DNA from: Massilia solisilvae
GTDB taxonomy: Bacteria > Pseudomonadota > Gammaproteobacteria > Burkholderiales > Burkholderiaceae_D
Length of the DNA stretch: 64,000 bases
Assembly (NCBI RefSeq): GCF_024753215.1
Contig: NZ_JANUGV010000007.1
Span: 202,511 to 266,510 of the forward strand
Direction: 5' to 3'
Position numbers and translations under genes: made by a program. The notes beneath the pieces were generated by a model. That model ran no database searches, was not told where the DNA came from, and saw only the letters and a program-made list of their open reading frames with translations. Positions 16,721-25,746 of this stretch are shown piece after piece (position 1 is the stretch's first letter; every line of letters starts with the position of its first letter).

Positions 16721-17149
16721 GTGTTCCAAGGCGCGTCAGCGATCAATCTCGATGCGAAAGGCAGGATGACAATCCCTGCCAAGCATCGTGACGCCCTCGT
16801 ACAACAGTGCGAAGGCAAGCTCACGCTCACCAAACACCCGCACGGCTGCCTGCTGTTCTTCCCCCGTCCCGTCTGGGAAAAACACCGCGAACAAATCGCC
16901 GCCTGGCCGATGTCCGCCAGGGCGTGGCAGCGCATTTTCCTTGGTAACGCTTGCGATGTCGAGATTGACAGCGCCGGCCGCGTCCTGATTTCTCCGGAAC
17001 TGCGCGCCGCCGTCGGACTCGAAAAAGAAGTGATGATGCTCGGCATGGGCACCCACTTCGAAATCTGGGATGCCGCCAAACTGGCCGAGGACGAGGCCGC
17101 GGCGGTTGCGGGCGGCATGCCCGAGGCACTTTCCAACTTCAGTTTCTAA
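16721..17149 (+). CDS. mraZ: Transcriptional regulator MraZ
   Basis: First gene of the dcw cluster; 142 residues with two SpoVT-AbrB-like half-domains. The first has NLDAKGRMTIPAKHRD (about 7-22) and the second DSAGRVLISPELRAAVGL (about 85-102), each containing the family DxKGR-type turn. MraZ forms a ring oligomer and represses its own operon. The start is GTG; the ribosome site (CCAGG) is weak, which would limit MraZ synthesis. rsmH follows after 11 bases. Its predicted operator is at 16622-16656. Confidence 0.96.
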   Translation: MFQGASAINLDAKGRMTIPAKHRDALVQQCEGKLTLTKHPHGCLLFFPRPVWEKHREQIAAWPMSARAWQRIFLGNACDVEIDSAGRVLISPELRAAVGLEKEVMMLGMGTHFEIWDAAKLAEDEAAAVAGGMPEALSNFSF

Positions 17150-17160
17150 GGGGCGCCGCG

Positions 17161-18117
17161 ATGATTTCCACGACGGTGCCCGTATTGCAGCATCGCACGG
17201 TGCTGCTGGATGAGGCGGTGGACGCCCTCGCCATCGACGGTGCGCGCGCCAACGGTACTTATATAGATGGCACGTTCGGACGGGGTGGCCACAGCCGCCT
17301 GATCCTGTCGCGCCTGGGAAGCAGCGGCCGCCTGGTCGCGTTCGACAAGGACCCAGAGGCAATTGCCACGGCTGCGCAGATCGTTGATGCGCGCTTTGCG
17401 ATTGTCCATGACAGCTTTGCCACGATGCGCACCGCCCTCGCCGGGCGCGGCATCGGCCAGGTGGACGGCATCTTGCTCGACCTGGGCATCTCGTCGCCGC
17501 AGGTGGATGATGCGGCGCGCGGCTTCAGCTTCCGTCAGGATGGTCCGCTCGACATGCGGATGGATACCACGCGCGGCGTTTCCGCGGCCGAATGGCTGGC
17601 AACCGTGCCCGAACAACAATTGGAAAAGGTGATACGCGATTATGGGGAAGAACGGTTTGCTTTTCAGATTGCAAAGGCGATTGTTGCTCGCCGGGCAATC
17701 GAACCAATTTCAGGCACACGGCAGCTTGCCGGTATCGTGGCAGACGCGGTCAAGACTCGGGAAAAGGGCAAGGATCCGGCCACCCGTACCTTTCAGGCTA
17801 TCCGGATTTTCGTCAATCAGGAGCTTGAGGACCTCGAAGCAGGCTTGACGGCGGCGTTCGACATGCTCGCTCCCGGCGCGCGGCTGGCCGTGATCAGCTT
17901 CCACTCGCTGGAAGACCGCATGGTCAAGCAGTTCCTGGCCTCGAAGGCCAAGGTGGAGCAGCCCGACCGCCGCCTGCCGATCAAGGCCGCCGACCTGCCG
18001 CAGCCGCAGATGAAGCTCATCGCCAGGCTCAAGCCGTCCGTCGACGAAGTGGCCGCCAACCCGCGCGCCCGCTCGGCGGTGCTGCGCGTGGCCGAACGCG
18101 TCAAGGAGGCGGCGTGA
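17161..18117 (+). CDS. rsmH: 16S rRNA (cytosine-1402-N4)-methyltransferase
   Basis: A 318-residue SAM-dependent enzyme that methylates N4 of C1402 in the ribosomal P site. The N-terminus HRTVLLDEAVDAL and the SAM-binding GTFGRGGHSRLIL (about 40-52) are typical, followed by LDLGISSPQVDDAARGFSF and the C-terminal FHSLEDRMVKQF and ARSAVLRVAER blocks. GGGGCG precedes the ATG. Its last bases overlap the ftsL GTG by four, so the genes are coupled. Confidence 0.97.
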   Translation: MISTTVPVLQHRTVLLDEAVDALAIDGARANGTYIDGTFGRGGHSRLILSRLGSSGRLVAFDKDPEAIATAAQIVDARFAIVHDSFATMRTALAGRGIGQVDGILLDLGISSPQVDDAARGFSFRQDGPLDMRMDTTRGVSAAEWLATVPEQQLEKVIRDYGEERFAFQIAKAIVARRAIEPISGTRQLAGIVADAVKTREKGKDPATRTFQAIRIFVNQELEDLEAGLTAAFDMLAPGARLAVISFHSLEDRMVKQFLASKAKVEQPDRRLPIKAADLPQPQMKLIARLKPSVDEVAANPRARSAVLRVAERVKEAA

Positions 18118-18386
18118 ACGGCAAGGTCAACGTCGTGCTCTCGACCCTGGTGGTGGGCTGCGCGCTGTCGGTCGTGAACGCGCGCTATCAGGCGCGCCAC
18201 CTGTTCATCGAGCTGGAACGGCTGCAGCAGCAGGCGCGCCAGCTCGACATCGACTGGGCGCAGCTGCAGCTGGACCAGTCGGCGCTGGGCAAGAACGAGC
18301 GCATCGAGCAGATCGCGCGCTCGGAACTGAACATGACCCCGCTGACCCCGGCGCGCACGCAGTACCTGACGGAAGGGGACAAATGA
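18114..18386 (+). CDS. ftsL: Cell-division protein FtsL
   Basis: A 90-residue bitopic divisome protein. A short cytoplasmic start and membrane helix (about 4-22, VNVVLSTLVVGCALSVVNA) are followed by a periplasmic coiled coil (FIELERLQQQARQLDIDWAQLQLDQ) and a LNMTPLTPART tail. FtsL binds FtsB and FtsQ and helps activate FtsWI. The GTG start overlaps rsmH by four bases, and its TGA overlaps the ftsI ATG by four. Confidence 0.94.
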   Translation: MNGKVNVVLSTLVVGCALSVVNARYQARHLFIELERLQQQARQLDIDWAQLQLDQSALGKNERIEQIARSELNMTPLTPARTQYLTEGDK

Positions 18387-20158
18387 GGCGCAGCGCGAAC
18401 ACCGGCAGCGCGCGGGTTGCCGCATCCAAGGGCGTCGCCTTCTCGACCAGCCCGGTGCTGGCGGTGCGCGTGCCGGACTGGCGCTCGCGCCTGGTGCTGT
18501 TCATCCTGTTCGCAGCCTTCCTTGCGCTGGGCGCGCGCGCCCTGTGGCTGCAGGCCATGTCCACCAAGTTCCTGCAAAAGCAGGGCGCCAGCCGCTACGA
18601 ACGCACGCTCGAACTGCCGGCCATCCGCGGCAAGATCTTCGACCGCAATGGCCAGGTGCTGGGCTCGTCGCTCCCGGTCAAGGCGGTGTGGGCGATCCCC
18701 GAAGACGTGCTGGCCGCGCCGCCGGAAAAGCTGCGCGAGCTGGCGCGCCTGCTCGAGATGACCGAGCCTGAGCTGCGCAAGAAGCTCGACTCGGACCGCA
18801 CCTTCGTGTACCTGAAGCGCCAGGTCGAGATGGACGTGGTCGAAAAAATCGAGAAGCTCAAGATCGACGGCATCGACACCCGCAAGGAATACAAGCGCTT
18901 CTACCCGCAGGGCGAGGTGATGGCGCACCTGGTGGGCTTCACCAACGTCGAGGACGTGGGCCAGGAAGCATTCGAGCTGTCGCAGCAGAAGACGCTGGTG
19001 GGCATGACCGGCAGCCGCCGCGTGATCAAGGACCGTCTCGGCCACATCGTCGAGGACGTGGGCATGTCGCGCGAGCCGCACGACGGCCGCGACCTCACGC
19101 TGTCGGTGGACAGCAAGCTGCAGTACATCGCCTTCACCAGCATCAAGAACGCGGTGGACAAATTCCACGCCAAGGCTGGCGCGGCGGTGGTGCTCGACGT
19201 GCACACCGGCGAAGTGCTGGCGCTGGCTAACTGGCCGAGCTACAACCCGAACGACCGCCGCAACCTGACCGGCGAGCAGCTGCGCAACCGCGTCATCACC
19301 GACACCTTTGAGCCCGGCTCCACGCTCAAGCCGTTCACCGTGGCGCTGGCGCTGGACAAGGGCCGCGTCACGCCGGACACCCTGTTCGACACCGGCAACG
19401 GCCGCATGCAGATCGGGCCCAACGTCGTGCGCGACACCCACCCGCACGGCGTGATCAACGTCAGCCAGATCATCCAGAAGTCGTCCAACATCGGCGTGTC
19501 CAAGATTGCCCTGGCGACCCCGCCGCAGGAGATGTGGGAGCTGTTCACCAAGCTCGGCTTCGGCCAGGCGCCGCGTTTCGGCTTCCCCGGCGCGGTGGCC
19601 GGCCGCGTGCGTCCCTACAAATCGTGGCGCCCGATCGAGCAGGCCAACATGGCTTTCGGCCAGGGCATCTCGGTGTCGCTGCTGCAGCTGGCGCGCTCGT
19701 ACATGATCTTTGCGCGCAACGGCGACATCATCCCGCTGTCGTTCCAGAAGGTGACCGAGCAGCCGGTCGGCCAGCAGGTCATCTCGGCCAAAACCGCGGC
19801 GCAGATGCGCACCATGCTCGAGACCGTGGTGCAGCCGGGCGGCACCGCGGTGCAGGCGCAGGTGCCGGGCTATCGCGTGGGCGGCAAGACCGGCACCGCG
19901 CAAAAGGTGGTGGACGGCCGCTACTCGCAGACCCGCTACGACGGCGTGTTCGCCGGCATTGCCCCCTTGTCGAACCCGCGCTTCGTCATCGCCGTGATGA
20001 TCAGCGACCCGGCGGGCGCGATCCACACCGGCGGCGGCGTGGCCGCGCCGACCTTCGCCGCGCTGGCCGCCAACGCCCTGCGCGCCGAGAACGTGGCGCC
20101 CGATTCGAGCGTGACCGACATCATCATCCCCGAACACCCCCTCGAGGAGGAAAACTGA
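18383..20158 (+). CDS. ftsI: Septal peptidoglycan transpeptidase PBP3 (FtsI)
   Basis: A 591-residue class B penicillin-binding protein that cross-links septal peptidoglycan with FtsW. A cytoplasmic N-terminus of about 33 residues precedes the membrane helix (about 33-54). The periplasmic pedestal begins with ELPAIRGKIFDRNG. The transpeptidase domain has the nucleophile Ser313 in GSTLK, the SSN triad in KSSNIG and KTG in GGKTGTAQK. Length is typical. It overlaps ftsL by four bases and murE by one base. Confidence 0.97.
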   Translation: MRRSANTGSARVAASKGVAFSTSPVLAVRVPDWRSRLVLFILFAAFLALGARALWLQAMSTKFLQKQGASRYERTLELPAIRGKIFDRNGQVLGSSLPVKAVWAIPEDVLAAPPEKLRELARLLEMTEPELRKKLDSDRTFVYLKRQVEMDVVEKIEKLKIDGIDTRKEYKRFYPQGEVMAHLVGFTNVEDVGQEAFELSQQKTLVGMTGSRRVIKDRLGHIVEDVGMSREPHDGRDLTLSVDSKLQYIAFTSIKNAVDKFHAKAGAAVVLDVHTGEVLALANWPSYNPNDRRNLTGEQLRNRVITDTFEPGSTLKPFTVALALDKGRVTPDTLFDTGNGRMQIGPNVVRDTHPHGVINVSQIIQKSSNIGVSKIALATPPQEMWELFTKLGFGQAPRFGFPGAVAGRVRPYKSWRPIEQANMAFGQGISVSLLQLARSYMIFARNGDIIPLSFQKVTEQPVGQQVISAKTAAQMRTMLETVVQPGGTAVQAQVPGYRVGGKTGTAQKVVDGRYSQTRYDGVFAGIAPLSNPRFVIAVMISDPAGAIHTGGGVAAPTFAALAANALRAENVAPDSSVTDIIIPEHPLEEEN

Positions 20159-21693
20159 TGGGCGCCAGCCTTACCGACATCTGCCAGTGGATCCGCGCCA
20201 GCGCGCCGCAGGGCCGGCTGGTGTCCGATTCGCGCCTCGTACGCGCGGGCGACGTGTTCTTCGCCTGGCCGGGTGAAGCCGGCGATGGCCGCCGATACAT
20301 CGCGCAGGCGGTGGAAAACGGCGCCGCCGCCGTCGTGTTCGAAGAGCGCGGCTTTGCCTGGGACGACTCGCTCGCCGTGCCGCACCTGGCGGTGGCCGAC
20401 CTGAAGCAGAACGCGGGCCCGATCGCGCACGCGTGCCTGGGCCATCCGGATGCGGGCATGTTCACCGTGGGCGTGACCGGCACCAACGGCAAAACCTCGT
20501 GCGCGGTCTGGCTCGGCCAGGCCTTCGCGCGGCTGGGCGAGACCGCATCGGTGATCGGCACGCTGGGCGTGGGCATGTTCAAGGGACGCGCCGAGCCACA
20601 GTTCGACCCGACCGGCTTTACCACGCCCGATCCGGTACTGTTGGCCCGCAAGCTGCTTGAAGTGCGCGATGCGGGCGCCACCGTGCTTGCGATCGAGGTA
20701 TCCTCCATCGGTTTGGACCAGCAGCGCGCGGCGGGCATGCATTTCGACGTGGCGATTTTTACCAATCTCACACGCGACCACCTCGACTACCACGGCGACA
20801 TGGAAAGCTATGAAGCGGCCAAGCTCAAGCTGTTCGAGTGGCCGGGCTTGAAGGCGGCCGTGGTCAACCTGGACGACCCCGCCGGCCGGCGCATCGTGGC
20901 GCACCTGCGCGAGCACTTCGCGCAGCTGCCGGTCACCGGCTACACGCTGCGCGGCAAGGCAGAGCAGCCGGCCATCGAGGGCGTGGCTATCCTGCGCGCG
21001 TCGAACCTGAAGAGCCGCAACGCCGGCACCGAATTCCATCTCGATTCGCCATTCGGCGGCGCCAACGTCAAGACCCAGCTGGTGGGCCACTTCAACGTCA
21101 GCAATGCGCTGGCCGTGATGGGCGCGCTGCTGGCCAAGGGCACGCCGCTCAAGGCCGCGGTGGACGCGATCGAGTCGCTGGCGCCGGCCCCGGGCCGCAT
21201 GCAGCAGGTGGGCGGGCAGGATGCGCCGATGATCGTGATCGATTACGCGCACACGCCCGACGCGCTGGAAAAAACGCTGGAGGCGCTGCGCCAGGTCGCA
21301 ATCGAGCGCGGCGGCCAGCTGTGGTGCGTGTTCGGCTGCGGCGGCGACCGCGACCCGGGCAAGCGCCCGCAGATGGGCGCGATCGCCCAAAGCGCCGACC
21401 ACGTGCTCGTCACCAGCGACAACCCGCGCAGCGAGGAGCCGGGCGCGATCATCGCGCAGATCGTGGCGGGCATGAACCCGGACCACCCGAGCTCGCGTTA
21501 CCAGGCCATCGAGGACCGCGCCGCCGCGATCCTGCTGGCCGTGAAGCAGGCCGGCAAGCAGGACGTGATCCTGGTGGCCGGCAAGGGCCACGAGCCCTAC
21601 CAGGAAATCAAGGGCCGGAAGATGCCGTTTTCCGACGCCGAACACGCCGTGCTGGCCCTGACCGCACGCGTTACGATGTTAAGGACCAATTGA
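20158..21693 (+). CDS. murE: UDP-MurNAc-Ala-Glu:meso-diaminopimelate ligase
   Basis: A 511-residue cytoplasmic Mur ligase that adds meso-diaminopimelate to UDP-MurNAc-L-Ala-D-Glu. Walker-type GVTGTNGKTS, then TPDPVLL, FTNLTRDHLDYHG and HTPDALEKTL. DNPR at 421-424 is the signature for meso-diaminopimelate rather than lysine, as expected in a Gram-negative. The ATG is preceded by GAGGAGG within the ftsI end and shares its A with the ftsI stop. Confidence 0.96.
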   Translation: MGASLTDICQWIRASAPQGRLVSDSRLVRAGDVFFAWPGEAGDGRRYIAQAVENGAAAVVFEERGFAWDDSLAVPHLAVADLKQNAGPIAHACLGHPDAGMFTVGVTGTNGKTSCAVWLGQAFARLGETASVIGTLGVGMFKGRAEPQFDPTGFTTPDPVLLARKLLEVRDAGATVLAIEVSSIGLDQQRAAGMHFDVAIFTNLTRDHLDYHGDMESYEAAKLKLFEWPGLKAAVVNLDDPAGRRIVAHLREHFAQLPVTGYTLRGKAEQPAIEGVAILRASNLKSRNAGTEFHLDSPFGGANVKTQLVGHFNVSNALAVMGALLAKGTPLKAAVDAIESLAPAPGRMQQVGGQDAPMIVIDYAHTPDALEKTLEALRQVAIERGGQLWCVFGCGGDRDPGKRPQMGAIAQSADHVLVTSDNPRSEEPGAIIAQIVAGMNPDHPSSRYQAIEDRAAAILLAVKQAGKQDVILVAGKGHEPYQEIKGRKMPFSDAEHAVLALTARVTMLRTN

Positions 21694-21694
21694 T

Positions 21695-23074
21695 ATGCGC
21701 GGATCGCTGGCACTCATGATTCCGTCCATCGCAGGCGCGCGCATGACGCAGAACGCCTCGTTCGATGGCGTGTCGACCGACAGCCGCAATGTGCAGGTCG
21801 GGCAGCTGTTCGTCGCGCTGCGCGGCGAGAACTTCGACGGCCACGACTTCCTGGCCCAGGTGGCAGGCAAGGGTGTGGCGGCGGTCGTCGTCGAAAAACT
21901 GCCGGATGGCTTCACGCTGCCGGCCATCGTGGTGCCCAATACGCTCACCGCGCTGGGCCAGATCGCCAACTGGTGGCGCAGCAAATTCGACATTCCGGTC
22001 ATCGGGGTCACCGGCAGCAACGGCAAGACCACGGTCAAGGAGATGATCGCATCGATCCTGGCGGCCGCGTTCGGCGAAGCGCAGCGCCTGGCCACGCAGG
22101 GCAACCTGAATAACGAGATCGGCCTGCCGCTCACGCTCATGCGCCTGGAAGCGACGCACCGCGCCGCCGTGGTCGAGATGGGCATGAACCACCCGGGCGA
22201 AATCGGCCGCCTGGCCGCCATCGCCGCCCCGACCATTGGCATGGTCAACAACGCGCAGCGCGAACACCAGGAGTTCATGCACACCGTGGAAGCGGTGGCG
22301 CGCGAAAACGGATCGGTGTTCGCATCGCTGCCCAAGGATGGCGTGGCGGTGTTCCCCGGCGACGACACCTATACCGCCTTGTGGCAGGAGCTGGCGCAAA
22401 GCCGCGGCGAGCGCCGCACCGTCACCTTTGGCCTGGATGGCGCGTGCGACGTGCACGCCAGCTACACACCCACGGGCTTTGGCAGCGAACTCACGGTCGG
22501 CATGATCGACGCGCAGTTCACCGTCAAACTGGCGGCGGCGGGGGAGCACAACGTGCGCAATGCGCTGGCCGCGATCGCCTGCGCGCTTGCCGCCGGCATC
22601 GAGCAGGACGCGATCGTGCGTGGGCTGGAGAGCTTTGCGCCGGTCGGCGGGCGCCAGCAGCGCAAGCAGGCCGCGAACGGCGCGACCGTGATCGACGACA
22701 GCTACAACGCCAACCCGGATTCGGTGCGCGCCGCGATCGACGTGCTCGCGCAAGCGCCGTCGCCGCGCATCCTGGTGCTGGGCGACATGGGCGAAGTCGG
22801 CACGCAGGGGCAGCAGTTTCACGAAGAGATCGGTGCTTACGCCAACAGCCGCGGCATCGACAATGTGCTCGTCACCGGGGACCTGACCCGTCACATGGTC
22901 GGCTCGGGCGCGCGGCACTTCGAGCAGTTCGACGAATTATTGGCAGCACTGGATACACAACTGGGCAGCGAATCAACCGCGACTGTGCTGGTGAAGGGCT
23001 CGCGCTTCATGAAGATGGAGCGCGTGGTCCAGCACCTCGTCGGATCACAAAACACAGGGAAGGAAGCCCACTGA
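21695..23074 (+). CDS. murF: UDP-MurNAc-tripeptide:D-Ala-D-Ala ligase
   Basis: A 459-residue Mur ligase that completes the pentapeptide precursor. An N-terminal substrate domain (DGVSTDSRNVQVGQLFVALRG) is followed by the ATP site GVTGSNGKTTVKEM, the NNEIGLPLTL block specific to MurF, EMGMNHPGEI, and a C-terminal DDSYNANPDSVRAAID motif. It starts one base after the murE stop, with AAGGACC as ribosome site. Confidence 0.96.
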   Translation: MRGSLALMIPSIAGARMTQNASFDGVSTDSRNVQVGQLFVALRGENFDGHDFLAQVAGKGVAAVVVEKLPDGFTLPAIVVPNTLTALGQIANWWRSKFDIPVIGVTGSNGKTTVKEMIASILAAAFGEAQRLATQGNLNNEIGLPLTLMRLEATHRAAVVEMGMNHPGEIGRLAAIAAPTIGMVNNAQREHQEFMHTVEAVARENGSVFASLPKDGVAVFPGDDTYTALWQELAQSRGERRTVTFGLDGACDVHASYTPTGFGSELTVGMIDAQFTVKLAAAGEHNVRNALAAIACALAAGIEQDAIVRGLESFAPVGGRQQRKQAANGATVIDDSYNANPDSVRAAIDVLAQAPSPRILVLGDMGEVGTQGQQFHEEIGAYANSRGIDNVLVTGDLTRHMVGSGARHFEQFDELLAALDTQLGSESTATVLVKGSRFMKMERVVQHLVGSQNTGKEAH

Positions 23075-23075
23075 C

Positions 23076-24245
23076 ATGCTGCTTTGGCTGGCACAATACT
23101 TTCAGCAGGATTTTAGCTTCCTGCGCGTTTTTAACTACATCACTTTCCGTGCGGTGTTCGCCACCATCACGGCGATCACGCTCGGCCTGGGCTTTGGCCC
23201 GGCGGTGATCCGCAAGCTGACCGCGATGAAGGTCGGCCAGGCAGTGCGTACCTACGGCCCGCAAACCCACCTGCAAAAGCACGGCACCCCGACCATGGGC
23301 GGCGTGCTGATCCTCATTTCGATCGGCATTTCGACCCTGCTGTGGTGCGACCTGTCCAACCGCCTGATCTGGCCGGTGTTCGTCGTCACGCTCGGCTTTG
23401 GCGCGGTCGGCTGGGTGGACGACTACCGCAAGGTGGTCTACAAGGACCCCGAGGGCATGCGTTCGGGCGAGAAGTACTTCTGGATGTCCCTGATCGGCAT
23501 CACCTCGGCGCTGTACCTGGCGTTTTCGGTGTCGGCGGCGACCCCGTGGCAGGTGTGGGAGCTGTTCTTCGCCTGGGTGCAGTCGGGCTTCTCGATGGAC
23601 CTGCCGCCCAAGGCCGACCTGATCGTCCCGTTCTTCAAGACCATCAGCTATCCGCTGGGCGTGTGGGGCTTCATCGCGCTGACCTACTGCGTGATCGTGG
23701 GCGCGTCGAACGCGGTCAACTTCACCGATGGCCTGGATGGCCTGGCCATCATGCCGACCGTGATGGTGGGCGGCGCGCTGGGCCTGTTCGCCTACCTGAC
23801 CGGCAGCGTCACCTATTCCAAATACCTGTTCATCCCGCACATTCCGGGCGCCGGCGAGCTGCTGGTGTTCTGCGGCGCGATGGCGGGCGCGGGCCTGGCC
23901 TTCCTCTGGTATAACGCGCACCCCGCGCAGATGTTCATGGGCGACGTCGGCGCGCTGGCGCTGGGCGGCGCGCTCGGCACCATCGCGGTCATCGTGCGCC
24001 AGGAGATCGTCCTGTTCATCATGGGCGGCATCTTCGTGGCCGAGACGCTGTCGGTGATCATCCAGGTCGGCTGGTTCAAGTACACGAAAAAGCGTTACGG
24101 GCAGGGGCGCCGCGTGTTCCTGATGGCGCCGCTGCACCACCACTTCGAACAGAAGGGCTGGAAGGAAACGAAGGTCGTGGTCCGCTTCTGGATCGTGACC
24201 ATGATGCTGGTACTGGTTGGTTTGTCGACCCTGAAACTGCGCTGA
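23076..24245 (+). CDS. mraY: Phospho-MurNAc-pentapeptide translocase
   Basis: A 389-residue polytopic inner-membrane enzyme that transfers phospho-MurNAc-pentapeptide to undecaprenyl phosphate, making lipid I. About ten membrane helices. Conserved blocks: HLQKHGTPTMGG, DDYRKV (the Asp pair), SNAVNFTDGLDGLA and FMGDVGALALGG, with the HHHFEQKGWKE histidine motif near the C-terminus. It begins one base after the murF stop. Confidence 0.97.
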   Translation: MLLWLAQYFQQDFSFLRVFNYITFRAVFATITAITLGLGFGPAVIRKLTAMKVGQAVRTYGPQTHLQKHGTPTMGGVLILISIGISTLLWCDLSNRLIWPVFVVTLGFGAVGWVDDYRKVVYKDPEGMRSGEKYFWMSLIGITSALYLAFSVSAATPWQVWELFFAWVQSGFSMDLPPKADLIVPFFKTISYPLGVWGFIALTYCVIVGASNAVNFTDGLDGLAIMPTVMVGGALGLFAYLTGSVTYSKYLFIPHIPGAGELLVFCGAMAGAGLAFLWYNAHPAQMFMGDVGALALGGALGTIAVIVRQEIVLFIMGGIFVAETLSVIIQVGWFKYTKKRYGQGRRVFLMAPLHHHFEQKGWKETKVVVRFWIVTMMLVLVGLSTLKLR

Positions 24246-24246
24246 C

Positions 24247-25746
24247 ATGAACTATCAAGGCAAATTCGCACTGGTGCTGGGGCTCGGGGAATCCGGGCTC
24301 GCGATGGCGCAATGGCTGGCCCGTTGCGGCGCGCGCCTGCGCGTGGCCGACACCCGCACCGCGCCGGACCGCCTGCCCACCTTGCGCGCAATCGCGGCCG
24401 ACGCCGAATTCGTGGGCGGTCCGCTGGAGGCCAGCCTGCTCGACGGCGTGGACTTTGTCGCCGTCAGCCCGGGCCTGGGCCCGAACCGCGAGCTGGCAGC
24501 GATCGCGCCGGCAGCGGCCGAACGCGGCATTCCGCTGTGGGGCGAGATCGAACTGTTCGCGCAGGCGCTGGCCGCGCTGAAAGAAGAGCGCGGCTATGCG
24601 CCCAGGGTCATCGCCATCACCGGCACCAACGGCAAGACCACAGTCACCAGCCTGACCGGCCTGTTGTGCCGCCGCGCCGGCCTGACCACCAGGGTGGCCG
24701 GCAACATCAGCCCGGCCGCGCTGGACGTGCTGCGCGAGGCGCTGAACCTGGACGAGCTGCCGCAGGCATGGGTGCTGGAGCTGTCGAGCTTCCAGCTGCA
24801 CACCACCTATAGCCTTGACGCCGATGCCGCCACCGTGCTCAACGTGACCCAGGACCACCTGGACTGGCACGGCAGCATGGCGGCCTATGCGGCAGACAAG
24901 GCGCGTATCTTTGGCGAGCACACCGTGCGCGTGCTCAACCGCGACGACGCGACCGTGATGCGCATGACCGCGCCGGATGCGAAGGTCGTCACCTTCGGCC
25001 TGAACGAGCCCGATGCGGCCGACAGCTCTGGCCTGGTCAACGAGCGCGGCGTGCTGTGGCTGTCCTCCGGTGTCGCATCGAGCGACGAGCCCGAGAAAAA
25101 GCGCAAGAAAAACGAGCCGGCCCCGCCGGTGGAGTTCACCATCAGCCGCCTGATGCCGGCCGACGCGCTGCGCATTCGCGGCCTGCACAACGCCTCCAAC
25201 GCGCTGGCCGCGCTGGCGCTGTGCCGCTCGGTCGGCCTGCCGCTGGCGCCGCTGTTGCACGGCCTGCGCGAGTACGCGGGCGAGCCGCACCGCGTCGAGC
25301 TGGTCGCGTCGATCGACGGCGTGGACTACTACGACGACAGCAAGGGCACCAACGTGGGCGCCACCGTGGCCGCGCTGCAGGGCCTGGGCAAGGCTTTCAC
25401 CAGCGAAGGCCAGCAGATCGTGCTGATCGCCGGCGGCGACGGCAAGGGCCAGGACTTCTCGCCGCTGGCCGAGCCGTGCTCGCGCTACGTGCGCGCGGTG
25501 CTGCTGATCGGCCGTGACGCGCCGGCTGTGCGCGAGGGAATCGAGCCGTCCGGCGTGCCGATGTTCGACCTGCCGGGCCTGGCCGAAGCAGTGCGCCGCG
25601 CCAGCGGCCTGGCCAAGCCGGGCGACGCGGTGCTGCTGTCGCCGGCCTGCGCCAGCCTGGACATGTTCACCAACTACGCACACCGCGCGCAGGTGTTCGT
25701 CGAAGCCGTGCGCGAGCTCGCGCTGGAGAAGGGGCAGGACATCTGA
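24247..25746 (+). CDS. murD: UDP-MurNAc-L-alanine:D-glutamate ligase
   Basis: A Mur ligase adding D-Glu; 499 residues, about 60 longer than E. coli MurD. The N-terminal Rossmann domain has LGLGESGLAMA, the ATP site is GTNGKTTVTSL, then LELSSFQLH, NVTQDHLDWHG and DDSKGTNVGAT. Part of the extra length is a charged insert at about 279-295 (SSDEPEKKRKKNEP) in the central-to-C-terminal region. It starts one base after mraY and its stop overlaps the ftsW ATG. Confidence 0.95.
   Translation: MNYQGKFALVLGLGESGLAMAQWLARCGARLRVADTRTAPDRLPTLRAIAADAEFVGGPLEASLLDGVDFVAVSPGLGPNRELAAIAPAAAERGIPLWGEIELFAQALAALKEERGYAPRVIAITGTNGKTTVTSLTGLLCRRAGLTTRVAGNISPAALDVLREALNLDELPQAWVLELSSFQLHTTYSLDADAATVLNVTQDHLDWHGSMAAYAADKARIFGEHTVRVLNRDDATVMRMTAPDAKVVTFGLNEPDAADSSGLVNERGVLWLSSGVASSDEPEKKRKKNEPAPPVEFTISRLMPADALRIRGLHNASNALAALALCRSVGLPLAPLLHGLREYAGEPHRVELVASIDGVDYYDDSKGTNVGATVAALQGLGKAFTSEGQQIVLIAGGDGKGQDFSPLAEPCSRYVRAVLLIGRDAPAVREGIEPSGVPMFDLPGLAEAVRRASGLAKPGDAVLLSPACASLDMFTNYAHRAQVFVEAVRELALEKGQDI

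Noticed and set aside
18188..20137. A 649-codon minus-strand frame opposite ftsI
   Set aside because: Antisense of a conserved penicillin-binding protein gene; no protein-like motifs.
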